From Trema orientale (Eukaryota; Streptophyta; Magnoliopsida; Rosales; Cannabaceae), in contig JXTC01000037.1 in the NCBI GenBank assembly GCA_002914845.1, positions 731,827-795,826 on the forward strand: 64,000 bases of DNA, read 5' to 3'. A program made the position numbers and the translations under genes. Of the stretch, positions 35,805 to 46,670 are shown one piece after another. The notes below the pieces were generated by a model. It did no database searches, was not told the origin of the DNA, and worked only from the letters and a program-made list of their open reading frames with translations. How positions within the stretch are numbered: the stretch's first letter is position 1; each line of letters begins with the position of its first letter.

Positions 35805-36790
35805 AAGCGACGCTCCAAGTTTAAGCATCTAGTCACGAGGAACATGTAGACATTATTTAAAATCATCAAGTGGCTACCGGGGGCGGAGCAAATTTCTTTG
35901 ATCAGCATCGCTATGCTAGATCGCATAATTCTTATAATAATAATCAGGGCCGGCTTAATAAATTTTAGGGCCTAAGGCAAAAATTTTAAAAAAAAATATT
36001 CTAGAATTAATTGTACTTATAAGAAATTTTTAGACGCATTTTGTTAAAAATATTTTATTATTATTTCTAAAGATAGAAGATAACTTCTTTTAGATATATT
36101 AGTTGAGTAATAAAAGATACAAACTATGATGTATTTTGACTTGATTAAATATATCAATAGCCAATCTGGTAGGAAAATTAACTTAACAACAGAAAGAATG
36201 GACGATGAATAAGAAATTAATAACATTGAAAAGTTTTAAAAGAAACAAGCTTTATAACGAAATACAATGAAATAAAAATAAAAATTTGTTCCAATTTTGG
36301 AAAGAAAGCAAGATGCCTGCCCATTTTTTTTGCAATAAATAAAAAATTCATGAATTTTAGAAAAATACATTGAGTTGTTGAATCGAGATTAAAATTTTTT
36401 GTAGTATATTGAAACTACTATGTATTATTTATATATTTTAAGCCTACACATAGATATTAAGAACTTTTGAATATGTGAAATCTTTAAAAAAAATTAGTAA
36501 TTTGTGGCCTTAACTCGAGGTGAGGCCTAAAGCGATTGTCTTAATGGCTTTACCCTCGAGCCACCCCTGATAATAATATCTGTGTCAAATTTTGATTGTG
36601 CTCAACTAATTGTATCGTTGCTAATTAGTGTTGTATGATTTAAATTATCTAACTTTTTTCCAAATTTAAATTGTGAATTTATTAGGCACACGTTGCAAGG
36701 TTTTTTCCTCTTCAATGATTCAATTTCTTGTTCGATCAAGATAAAGGAGGGCCCCATTCAAAGTTAATTGTTGAGCCTACCTCCTAGGGG
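35805..36790. repeat. Segmental duplication partner of 27545-27900
   Basis: It matches the region upstream of GST-E in order and orientation on both sides of a hAT insertion. No GST gene follows on the plus strand to the right, so an E-like gene may once have stood here and been lost. That is inference. Confidence 0.75.
35945..36569. mobile_element. hAT-type non-autonomous element, 625 bp
   Basis: The ends CAGGGCCGGCTT and GAGCCACCCCTG are short imperfect inverted repeats. The 8-bp target duplication ATAATAAT is present on both sides (35937-35944 and 36570-36577). No transposase is recognisable inside. It splits the duplicated segment 35805-36790. Confidence 0.85.
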
Positions 36791-38933
36791 AAGAACAGAT
36801 TATTTGTTATGCCAATCGTGAAATTAAATGAATTTGTAATAAAATATAAATAACTAGTGCAATGTCCTTCAAATTTCTTCAAATTTCTATTGGGCACTCT
36901 GGCCTATGGACTTGTGGCTCTTACATACAAGTGTCCGTTACTCATATGTACTGCCTTCTTTGAGTCCCATAACACTCTCAATGATTTCTTTCATGACCCC
37001 AGGGATTTGAACTTTGAAACCCTACTTTAAGGAGTTTTCAAGAAATAAGACAATTTAAATGAGGCAAAGGCCTAATTAAAACAACGGCCAACAATCTCTA
37101 CTTTGGCAAATTAAAAAAATTAAGCCAAGTTCAAAATAATAAAACTTCTTTATTGTCTCCTCCAAAATATATGTCGGATTAATCACAATTTACAATACCA
37201 AATAAGCCCAAACAACGCTTGAATTTTCAAACAATAACGAACTTGATCATTAGATCCTTATATTGGCTAAATATAGAGAAGTTATTAGATTTATAAGGGC
37301 TTGGATTACTCTTCATAATATGTTGACCTTTTAAGTTGAACCCCAAGCCTAACAAAGAATTTTTGGGAATGTTATCAAGTATTAGTATGAGGTGAGGTTC
37401 CTAGGTTTAGTTGTGAGCAAACTATAACCTTGTAACTAGAAATGTTCAATCCACATCAATTATTAGCAAATTAAATGACGTAATGTGGTGCAGTTATTTT
37501 TCACCGCTTTGGTATTTAATCCAATTTCTTTATATGGTTGCTTGGGGTGTTCTAAATCCCTAATTGATTAATCGAAGAAGGCACCCAACCCAAATAACAC
37601 CGCGCGCGATGTGATGTCATGTGGTTGATTTTCTTTGTTGTGTGGGTTGATGGGTCAATTGTCCTCTACCGTCATGGACGTGCAGTTCAGTTGGTGGTTT
37701 GGGACTTCTTAAATGAAGTTATCCTTGCTATATGTACTAATTTTACATAAATTTAAATATTTTTTCACTTTTATAAATATTGAATTTAATAGGATGTTTA
37801 GATGAGATCAATCATACTTCCTAAAACATAAGTTCCCCTCAAAAAAAAAAAAAAAACATAAGTTTAATATATATTCGTTAAAATACATGTAAATATAAAT
37901 ATTTTGACGATCTATGTACTTTATATTTGTTTATATCTTTTTAGTAACAAATAAGTTCTATTTTTCAAATAAGAATTAACAGCATAACTTCACTGCAAAG
38001 TACCCAACACATATTTAGGATGCAAGTGCGGTTAACTCCATGTATCTTAATTATGTGGTTAAGGAAAGTCATTTAATTGCAAATGCAGGTTGGTAAATTC
38101 TTCTCATTGATTCATTGCAAAACCGCCGCAAATACCTGTAATTTTCGCAGGGTGATTTATGATTTCCATTTTGGCAATCAACCAAACCGCAGCTACGTAT
38201 ATACTATTTGTTTTTTTATCATGTTCTTTTATGTGAATTTATAACATGAAGTCTTAATAGGTGAGTTTATAAGTGTACTATTCATATTTCAAATTTTAAT
38301 TGTGTATATCTTGTTATTTGGATGTTTAGATTTACTTTTTACTGCTTATTTAGACATTTAAATTTTAAATTTGGATTGGGTTGTACCCTAATCCTAGTAA
38401 TATGTTACATAATTAAACAAGTATTACTTTTCTAAGAATTTCAAATTTCTTGATTTTTTTTTTTAAAGCATGCGTATGTTTTATTGTTATAACTTATACT
38501 CAGAGAAATTGACAAAAGTAACAGCAATTCGGATTAAAATGATTTTTTTATGAGTGCTTTGAAAAAAGATTTTTATTATATTGTTATAATATTATGTGAC
38601 CCCATCACATAAATTAAAATGAATCACATAAATTAAAATGAATTTTTTATGAGTATTTTGAAAAAAAAAATTTATTATATTGTTATAATATTATGTGACC
38701 TTCCATCACATAATCCATGATAATCGATTAGTTCTAAAAAAAAATTCAAATATGGACCAATCCAATTTTGAATAAGGTTGGACCTCTAGGATTCAAATGT
38801 GGACTTCTTGACCCGCTATATTTTAGACAAGCCCACAGTGGGGCTCAGTTCGGGCCATCCCACCAACACAAGTGCTCAAACCCGCTGGCCAAGACGGGCA
38901 TGGACTAATACACCCTGATAAAACCAAATCTTT
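36791..38933. other. Intergenic AT-rich DNA
   Basis: No gene is visible. Pieces at about 36850-37110 look like worn retroelement sequence. A tandem duplication of about 99 bp lies at 38536-38716. At about 38740-38925 a GC-richer stretch (GACAAGCCCACAGTGG, CACCCTGATAAAACC) looks like a transposon edge without a partner. Confidence 0.35.
38536..38716. repeat. Tandem duplication, period about 99 bp
   Basis: TTATATTGTTATAATATTATG occurs twice about 99 bp apart, each time after a TTTTTTATGAGT start and before a CATCACATAA end. Confidence 0.75.
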
Positions 38934-39914
38934 AGACCATATCTTTATATTAAAAAGGATGTGTTAAATTTAAATTTAGCATGATATACTAAATTTAGTA
39001 TATATTTTTAGGGGCTTATAGAAATATGACCAAATTTTGGGCCCAATTTCAGTAAATGTCCCTTTGTTGAATATTATAGCAAAATGTCCGGTATATATGC
39101 ATATATACCAAGTGTAAAATTTTATATACCAAGTATAAAAAATTATATACCTAGTGCATTTCAGTACAGTAACTAAAATTGGTAGATATGCGTATCTACC
39201 AAGTGTAAAAATATATATACTTGGACATTTAGCTATAAAATTTTAAAAGTGGACATCTACTTAATCAAATTTAAAATTTTGATCATCTACCTAAATTTCT
39301 CTATTTTTAGATTTTACTTTATGCATGCATGTTACAAAACAATGCTATTTTGTATTTAATTATTATTTTATTTACAAATATATGCTTTCTATTATAATAT
39401 CTTCTTGTTTTGACATCTAATTATTAATCATAAAAACTTTTATTGCACTCATAAGGTGTATGAATAATATTCTTTATTTTATGAAATATATGAGTATCAA
39501 AGTAGTGAATTAGAGCTCTAATTTATAGAAATTTAGTAAGGATAAAATTTTAAAAATGTTGATAAAAGAAAAAAAATTTAAACATATCAACTTTCTACAC
39601 ATTGTAAAATTTATATATATTTTATATTTCAAAATATAGTAATATTGTAAATTTTAACTATGTTACAATTATAGTATTATAAATTCAAACATATACTAAT
39701 AACAATATTGTAAATTTAAACACATACTACAATGGTAATACCGTAAATTTACACACATGCTAAAATTTGATATATGTATTATTTGTGTTATATTTGATAC
39801 AATTAAAAATTATGTTAAATATAACATATTATTGGAGACACATTTTTTGGGCAATGCCAAAAAAATATATTAAATGTAATATTAGCATGTAACACACTCC
39901 TATTAGAGATACTA
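38934..39914. mobile_element. Harbinger-like MITE family, copy 2, with nested insertion
   Basis: The order of words matches copy 4 (45166-45873): AAAAGGATGTGTTAAA, TTTAGCATGATATACTAAATT, GCATGCATGTTACAAAACAA and an end TATTAGAGATACTA. The body is interrupted by a 290-bp element at 39012-39301. Confidence 0.75.
39012..39301. mobile_element. Nested Mutator-like MITE, 290 bp, 9-bp target duplication
   Basis: It is flanked by identical 9-bp TATTTTTAG at 39003-39011 and 39302-39310. The undivided sequence is present in copy 4 of the host MITE, which has no insert at this place. Internal TATATACCAAGTGTAAAA-like words repeat three times. Confidence 0.75.
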
Positions 39915-39918
39915 TATT

Positions 39919-41948
39919 TGTTGGTTTTTAAAAACAATTTTCGCAGTAGAAGATTCGCCCAGGAATATTCAAAAATTTTCTCAAAATAATTGACTGTATG
40001 AGTGCATAGTATTAATTCATAGTAAATAGAAAACATATAAAGAGAATAGATCTAATACCTCTTGTAGCCTATCAGCGAATTTTGAGTTTTTTGTCTTCTA
40101 AACTACGATCTTTCAATCCAAGCTTTAAGCATAATTAGATGAGCATGTGGGCGTTGCGTATAATTCCTTAAATTCATACTTTTAGACACTTGTAATATTC
40201 TCAACACATGAGATTGCAAGAATTTGTTCTATAAAGAATAGAGAAACTCTCTTATTTTTCTCTCTAGGTTATGGAGGCTCTGTAGAAAATAATATGTAGT
40301 ATGTATTCTGCTAGGAGTTTCGCCTTATATATATGGGCACCATTCCAGTAGGTATTTTTTTTTTAACCTATCTATAGGTATTATTTTGGCCAATTAAAAT
40401 TGATCACGCATGTCTTTTCATGGTAAAAGGAGGAGAGAAAATCATTAAATAATGGATATTTATTTTTATTTTTTTTTCAACTACTCAAATTATAGTACCC
40501 GTTAGATCATGATCCAATGGCTAAAAACAAATACATATTGATAGGTAAAAAAAAATACCTACTAGATTGGAACTTATATATATTTATTAAACTATTTTTA
40601 ATGAATAAAATATTAATTAAATTAATATATATATTAAAAGTTGTGACCCTTTTTTAAATATGAAAACCGTAACTTTTTCTTCTTAAACTTAAAGTTTTTA
40701 TATATACATATATATTAATTTATTAAGTTAATATGTATATATAAATAAGAAAACTTTAGTCAGTTTCCCAATTTCTGTTTATCTAATCATCTGATAATTA
40801 GATATTTTTAAATTCAAAATTTAAACAAATTAAGAAACTTATCTCTTCATAATTTTAAATTAATTAATTAATTATAATTATTAATTATTGTAGACAATCA
40901 ATTTATCTAGACAAAGTGTGCAATAATAGAAATAATGTAATATCCAATATGGTTTTTGTAAGAGGTGGAATTGGGGACTTATGGACCTGTTATGCAAACC
41001 CCAATAAATTACGACAATTAATTAAACTCTTTAATTAATTTGTCCAATTTATTAATTTCAGTATTACTCTACTAAAAATCTAGAATTGCACTCTTGAAGT
41101 TACAGAATTAATTTACTCAGAAAACAGCGAGCAGTCTATTAATTTAATTATTACATATAGTTCAATACTCAATACTCCATAGATAATTCATAATTAGAGA
41201 TAAGTCATATTCCGTTTACCTCTCTAATTATATCTTTATCCTTGTATACTATTGATTCTTCAATGAACAATTAATTTATAAATCTATTATAAATTGAGTA
41301 CTCAACCGGTTCAAGTTCTGAATCAATACACAAGAGAATCATCTTTCTAGCTTTCTAACGGAAAGAATAGATTCCATATTTGTAAGCTACATTCTCAGCT
41401 ACTCATCTCATCATGCTCTCAAGATACAAGTATTTTAGGCTGTTTAAGAAACGAACCTTTAACACTTATGTTAAAGAACATAATGTTATATATAGGAGTC
41501 TATAACTACTCAGGATTAAGATTGATCTACATATGATCATTTAGTAACATTATTTGAATTCACAACAATCAACGGAATTTATGTGAGATTCAAAGCATGT
41601 ATAGTCCAATCGTATATAATCGAATTATATAAAGTATCTCTATTGTGATGTCAACTAGTCTGAATAAGACTATTACATTTTCAATGTTAATTGACCGTAC
41701 TAATAATAGTTAATTAAAGATCTCATACTTTAATTAATTATTACAGACTATGTTTAGTTTATTATCCATAAATTTAGTCCTCATGTATATAATACTTATA
41801 TACTAAATTTGTGGTCACATAAATAAACTAGTGATTTTCTAGTATTTGAAGACATACAAATTATACACAAAGTCAAATAGAAAAATATTATTTTATTAAT
41901 TTAGCAAATATTCAAAATATACATGCTTTTAGGGCATAAATCCTAAGA
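39919..41948 (-). repeat. Probable Copia-type LTR (solo), about 2 kb (fossil)
   Basis: The minus strand starts like the common plant Copia LTR start (TAGGATTTATGCCCTAAAAG) at about 41945 and would end AAAAACCAACA at 39919. No matching target duplication was found and no internal domain is present, so the left boundary is tentative. A Mutator-like MITE (40334-40573) lies inside it. Confidence 0.5.
40334..40573. mobile_element. Mutator-like MITE, 240 bp, 9-bp target duplication
   Basis: The termini carry TCCA(G/A)(T)..AGTAGGTATTTTTTTTT and its inverse AAAAAAAAATACCTACTAG. Direct repeats TTATATATA (40325-40333 and 40574-40582) fit a 9-bp target duplication, though the site is low-complexity. 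A relative lies at 24498-24675. Confidence 0.7.
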
Positions 41949-42337
41949 GTGGCCCATTTATTGGCAAATGGGATAATTGGTTCTCTCAATGATAATTGGT
42001 GGGTTGATTGTTGTCCTTTTTTAATTTCTTCTATACTTGACAATTTGCTTTAAATAAACGAACTTATTCCCCCTCCCAAAAGAAAGAAAAAAAAAATGTA
42101 GGTCGTATGGGGATGAACAATAATCAAAATAAACCAAAAAAGACCAGTAAACAATCATATAAAATTTTAATTAAATATCACGTAAATACTTACCAATTAA
42201 ATTGATCAAAAACAACAAAAATAAGTAACCAAAATTCCCCTAAAAAAAAATATTAGTAACCAACATTTTTCTTTTGCAAAATGAAAAAAAAAAAAAAAAA
42301 AAAAACCACCTACTTCATACTATCTCACAATCATTTC
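41949..42337. other. Intergenic, 3' flank of GST-D
   Basis: AT-rich with a poly-A run at about 42282-42305. No gene. Confidence 0.35.
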
Positions 42338-42566
42338 TCACCAAAAGTCATACCCTGGGCCACTTTCTCAAAAGCAGGCCTTGAAGAAATATCGTCCCAC
42401 CAGGCCTCAACATGGGCCCGATCACTGATGAGTGAGGCCCAAGGAGTCATTTGTCACCAAAAGTCATACCCTGGGCCACTTTCTCAAAAGCAGGCCTACA
42501 AGAAATATCGTCCCACCAGGCCTTGACATGGGTCCGATCATTGATGAGTGAGGCCCAAGGAGTCTT
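42335..42566 (-). repeat. 116-bp tandem duplication of the end of the GST-D gene
   Basis: The last part of GST-D exon 3 (from the TPWASL region to the stop) is repeated once downstream with a step of 116 bp (TACCCTGGGC at 42351 and 42467). The outer copy still reads AWWDDISSRPAFEKVAQG then MTFGEK and a stop in its own frame. Because 116 is not a multiple of three, it is out of frame with the gene. Its ISSRPAF matches GST-E better than the ISCRPAF of the in-gene copy. Confidence 0.92.
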
Positions 42567-43403
42567 CATGAAGTAGAAAGTGTAAGGCAAGTGGTGAAGA
42601 TCAGCTAGGCTATAGAAATCCCCAGCTAAATATTTGGTCCCACTCAACCTGGCCTCGTAAACATCTAGAACCTTCCCTAGCTTCTCTAGATTTTGATCTA
42701 TGACCGTCTGATCAGGAGCTTTGCCTTGAAGAGGAGCCACGAAATGTTGATACACGATTGGAGATATTGTTGGCTCGTATTGATGTGATTCCACTTCCAT
42801 CCACACCTTCACAGTAGCACATTCGTTCAAATTTTCGGGCCTTATCAGATCGTGGCCCGAGTCCTTGAACTTTTGGGCCAAATACTCGTTTATTGCTCTA
42901 GATTCTGGCCCAAATATATATTTTCAAGAGTGAGATTTTTTTATTTTTTTTATTTTTGGAAGAATAATGAGAATGATAATAATTAAAGCTTGGAGTTGTA
43001 TGTTGGAACAATGGAAAAAACGTACCAAAAAGTGTGAGTTCCCCATCTTCTAGTACTGGAACCTTACCGAAGGGCTACATAATGAGAAAGATAATAAGGT
43101 AAATTAGTCAACTTTGGCTTCATTGGATTCACATAACAAAGATATATACAGTACTTCTAGTGACATAAAATAATATGGAAATATTAATTAATGTAAAATA
43201 AGAATGCAAAAGGAATGGGTGGAAATTTTGACATTAACTGGGAAGGAAAATTATACATTTTTGGCAAGGAAAGCAGGCTGCTTGTTTTCTTGAGAGAAAA
43301 GGTCAACCGGGATAAGCTCGAAGTCTTGAGCTTTTTCATGGAGACAAATCATTACCCTAGTGGTGCTTGTTGACATGGGGAGACCATGCAGCTTCAGCAC
43401 CAT
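42447..43403 (-). CDS. Phi-class glutathione S-transferase (GST-D), 3 exons, 217 aa
   Basis: Exons on the minus strand are 43403-43257, 43074-43026 and 42904-42447, with GT-AG introns and 654 coding bases. The start at 43403 (MVLKLHGLPMSTSTTRV) aligns with that of GST-E; an upstream in-frame start at 43433 would add ten residues that the family does not have. Ser11 is the catalytic position. PFGKVPVLEDGELTLF has cis-Pro55, ESRAI is Glu66-Ser67, and YSLADLHHLP is the N-capping box. Expected to be a cytosolic glutathione-conjugating enzyme. The last 38 residues are duplicated downstream out of frame. A Cys in ISCRPAF, where GST-E has Ser, is the only odd residue seen. Confidence 0.94.
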
Positions 43404-43436
43404 TTTTTTTTCTTTTCGGGATAGACTTAACACTAG

Positions 43437-43437
43437 C

Positions 43438-43468
<31 letters not shown>
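43437..43468. repeat. AG microsatellite in the GST-D 5' leader
   Basis: About fifteen AG units lie 34-65 bp upstream of the GST-D start codon (CT repeats on the coding strand). CT-rich leaders are common in plant genes and may influence expression. Confidence 0.9.
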
Positions 43469-43470
<2 letters not shown>

Positions 43471-43521
43471 GTTCTATGGATGAGACTAATGCTGTTGATA
43501 CATAAACAGAAGAGAAGTACC

Positions 43522-43530
43522 TTATATATA
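43522..43530 (-). promoter_or_regulatory. Putative TATA box of GST-D
   Basis: The minus strand reads GTATATATAAG about 120 bp upstream of the start codon. Inferred from position. Confidence 0.5.
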
Positions 43531-44530
43531 CAAGAATTGGTTATGGTACTTAGGCCGTGGGGAGCTTTTTCCAAATCAACTTTAATTTTTGTTTGACTGT
43601 TTTAATAATAATTTTGTCATCAATCAACTTAATTGAACTCTCAAAGTACTTAAAGCACTCCTTAAAATAAATAAAATAAAATAAAAACCCTCCTTAAAAT
43701 AACCCTTAAAGCTCGTGATATGCATGATCATACTTACGTATGAAATTTATTTAGTTTTTTTTCCCCCCCTCCCAATGGGCCATGTGCATTGTGGACAACT
43801 TCTGAAATATATGGCTCTAGGGTTAATATATTTACTTCCTTTTCGTCTCACACTGCAGGGACGATTCAACTGATTATTTATTCTAGTCTTTAACTTGGTG
43901 TACAATCTAAGTGTAAGGTCCGCTTTAGTCGTATCATAATCATGTTACATTGTAGTCTCTATGGTGCCTTTAGCAGTTTGATATTCTTAACCCTGTAATA
44001 AGTTATTGTCAAACCTGAAAAAAGTACATTGAATAGCGTTCGTTTAATATATATTTTTTCAACCTAGCATATAAAGTCCAAGTAATATAAAAAACGATGA
44101 TAAGATCATCGAGTTGAAAAAAGGAAAGAAGAAACGGAAAAAATTTACATGATCACATGGTTGAGTGGATTTACCTACCACATGGGCAATAGAGCCAAGA
44201 CTGCATTATATAAAATGTTAGCATAGTACAAAACCTGATATGATCCAGTCAAACCACAATTTTCCAGTGCACTGATTTCAAAGTGTTTGCGCATCACCTT
44301 GAGATTTGGTCCTTTGTTTACCAAAGAGACAGAATTTTAGGTGAGCAATTCAAGAGTGTCAATCTTACTCGAGAAAATTTGTTAAAAGGCTAGTCAAAAT
44401 TAAAGTGGAATCTTCACTATATCACAACAATTTAAAGTCTAAATCATTAGATTAGATTATAGTTGCCTACTCGATTGTCATTTTTACCGTCAACGGTCAA
44501 TGACATTTTCCACCATGAAATTACATGCTA
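43531..44530. other. Intergenic, upstream of GST-D
   Basis: AT-rich; no gene or clear repeat found. Confidence 0.35.
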
Positions 44531-45165
44531 AGACCATCTCCAATGCTGTCTTGCTAAACTTAGCATCTCAAATGAGCATGTTAATACTAAATTTTAGTAT
44601 TTGGATGAAAAATAATTCTTCAATAGTGTGTTATATTTGGCATAATTTTTAGCATGTATTATTTGTTGTGCTAAATATAGTACAAAGTATAGCACATACT
44701 AAATTTTAACATGTATTGTTATTTATAACATTGTCACTATTTTATATATAAAATAATCATATGTTTTACAATATTATCGAAATTCAATGTATGTATTTAT
44801 TTTTTTCATTAAATTTTATTTACAAGTTTATCCTCACTAAATTACAATCAATTATAATTCATAGGAGAATATTTTTTTCATTTATAATCTTTTTTGCATT
44901 GACTAATTTGTTCATTTATATAGAACATGAGTACTTCTAAATTGGTAGATAAAGTTAATTTTTATGATTAGTAATTAAATAATAAAATAATAAGAATATA
45001 TAGTAGAAAAAAAATATATTTTATACATGAAGTTAATATTTAAAATAAAAAAAATAGTATTTCTTTTACCATATATGCATTAGAGCAAAATTCAATAAGT
45101 GCATATTATATTTGACATTTTATGCTAAATTTAGCATTGGCACACTATTTTTTAGCATAATGCAT
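44531..45165. mobile_element. Harbinger-like MITE family, copy 3
   Basis: It starts AGACCATCTCCAATGCTG and carries TTAGCATG/CATGCTAAA-type words as in copies 2 and 4. The right end runs directly into copy 4, so one inserted beside or into the other. Confidence 0.65.
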
Positions 45166-45873
45166 AGGCCATCTCCAATACAGTCATGCTAAAAAGGATA
45201 TTTTAAACTTAAATTTAGCATGATATATTAAATTTAGCACACACTTTTTAGATTTTACTCTAATGTATGCATGCTAAAAACAATGCTATTTTATATTTGA
45301 GTATTTTTTTATTTACAAGTTTTCTGTTATGAAATCTTCTTGTTTTGTCATCTAGTTATTAATCATAAAAACTCCATTACACTTATAAAGTGTTTGAATA
45401 ATGTTCTTTATTTTATAAAATGTGGGAGTAGCAAAGTAGTGAATGAGACTTCTAATTTATAGAAATTTAGTGAAGATAAAATTGTAAATAAAATTTAAAT
45501 AAAAGAAAAAATTAAAAAAGCTTAAAGTATCAACTTTAGCCACATTGTGAAATGTTTACATATTTTAGATTTCAAAATAATGGTGATATTATAAATTTTA
45601 ACCATGCTACAAAACAAATATCGTAAATTCAAATATATGTCAGTAGCAATATTGTAAATTTAAATACATTCTGTAATAGCAATATTATAAATTTACACAC
45701 ATGCTAAAATTTGACATATATTATTCTTAGTATGATATTTAACACAATATTTAGCACATGTTAAAAATTATTTCAAATATAATACACTATTGGAGATATT
45801 TTTTGGACAATACTAAATGTATGTTAAATATAACACTGGCATGAGTTATAACACTCCTATTGGAGATGCTCTA
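45166..45873. mobile_element. Harbinger-like MITE family, copy 4 (most complete)
   Basis: The ends GGCCATCTCCAATA and TATTGGAGATGCTC are inverted repeats about 708 bp apart, similar to those of the Harbinger element at 22838-23713 (GGACATCTCCAACC). The interior is AT-rich without coding capacity. Confidence 0.75.
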
Positions 45874-46670
45874 ACAGAATACTGACTACCTCTTGAAAAA
45901 AAAAATTATTAATTGGGCTCGGACTAATATGAATTTACAATGCTAGTTAACAAGTAACTTCTTTGGAAAAAAGAAAAAAAAGAAACCGTGTACCAATGTG
46001 AAGTACTTACCAAAAGCTTTTCCTTCCGATTACATCGAGTAGGAAAAAAAATTTGCTTGAATAAGTTGAATTGAGCAATGCTATATAATTTACTCACTAG
46101 AGATAGGAATATAAAAAGATTTCCTAATGTCACGAAATAGTTAGAGCTAGAGGACCGAAGCCTTACATCTAAGCTGCACAGGAATACTCGGCATTACTAA
46201 TTTTTATTAGCATAGGATTGTGTACACAGATCTGCTTAGTTTTCTGACGATAAGAAATGATAATTTGCATCTAACGATAACGACAAAGTAACCTGTGTTT
46301 TAAAACTATCGTTGTAACTCATATTATACATATATGTATGTACTTATTTCTTCTTTCTATAAGGATATTTGAAGGGAAAAAGAGTATTATCAAAAAAGAG
46401 TCGTCACTTATTTGTCTAATGATACCATTCGAGGTTTGATAAACATAAAAAATTAACAAGTTGATTAGTGCTGAAAATATGACCGCTCGGTCCGTTCGGA
46501 GGCCAGGGAAGGAAAGCAGACCAAGCCGGGCCAAAATTTAAAAGCTAAGGCCCCGCTTGGGTGGCCAAAGAGCGAGCAAGACAGAGAGAAATTGACGTGA
46601 GTAGTTTATATTTGTGCCAAATTAACTTTTATAATTCACTTTTTTAGAATGACATTTATATTACTCCCCA
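45874..46670. other. Intergenic, edge of a repeat near 46530
   Basis: No gene. GGCCCCGCTTGGGTGGCC near 46550 is typical of plant transposon termini but no partner end was found. Confidence 0.35.

Noticed and set aside
43404-43433. Upstream start for GST-D at 43433
   Set aside because: It would add MLSLSRKEKK, absent from the paralogue GST-E and from the family; the start at 43403 aligns with GST-E.
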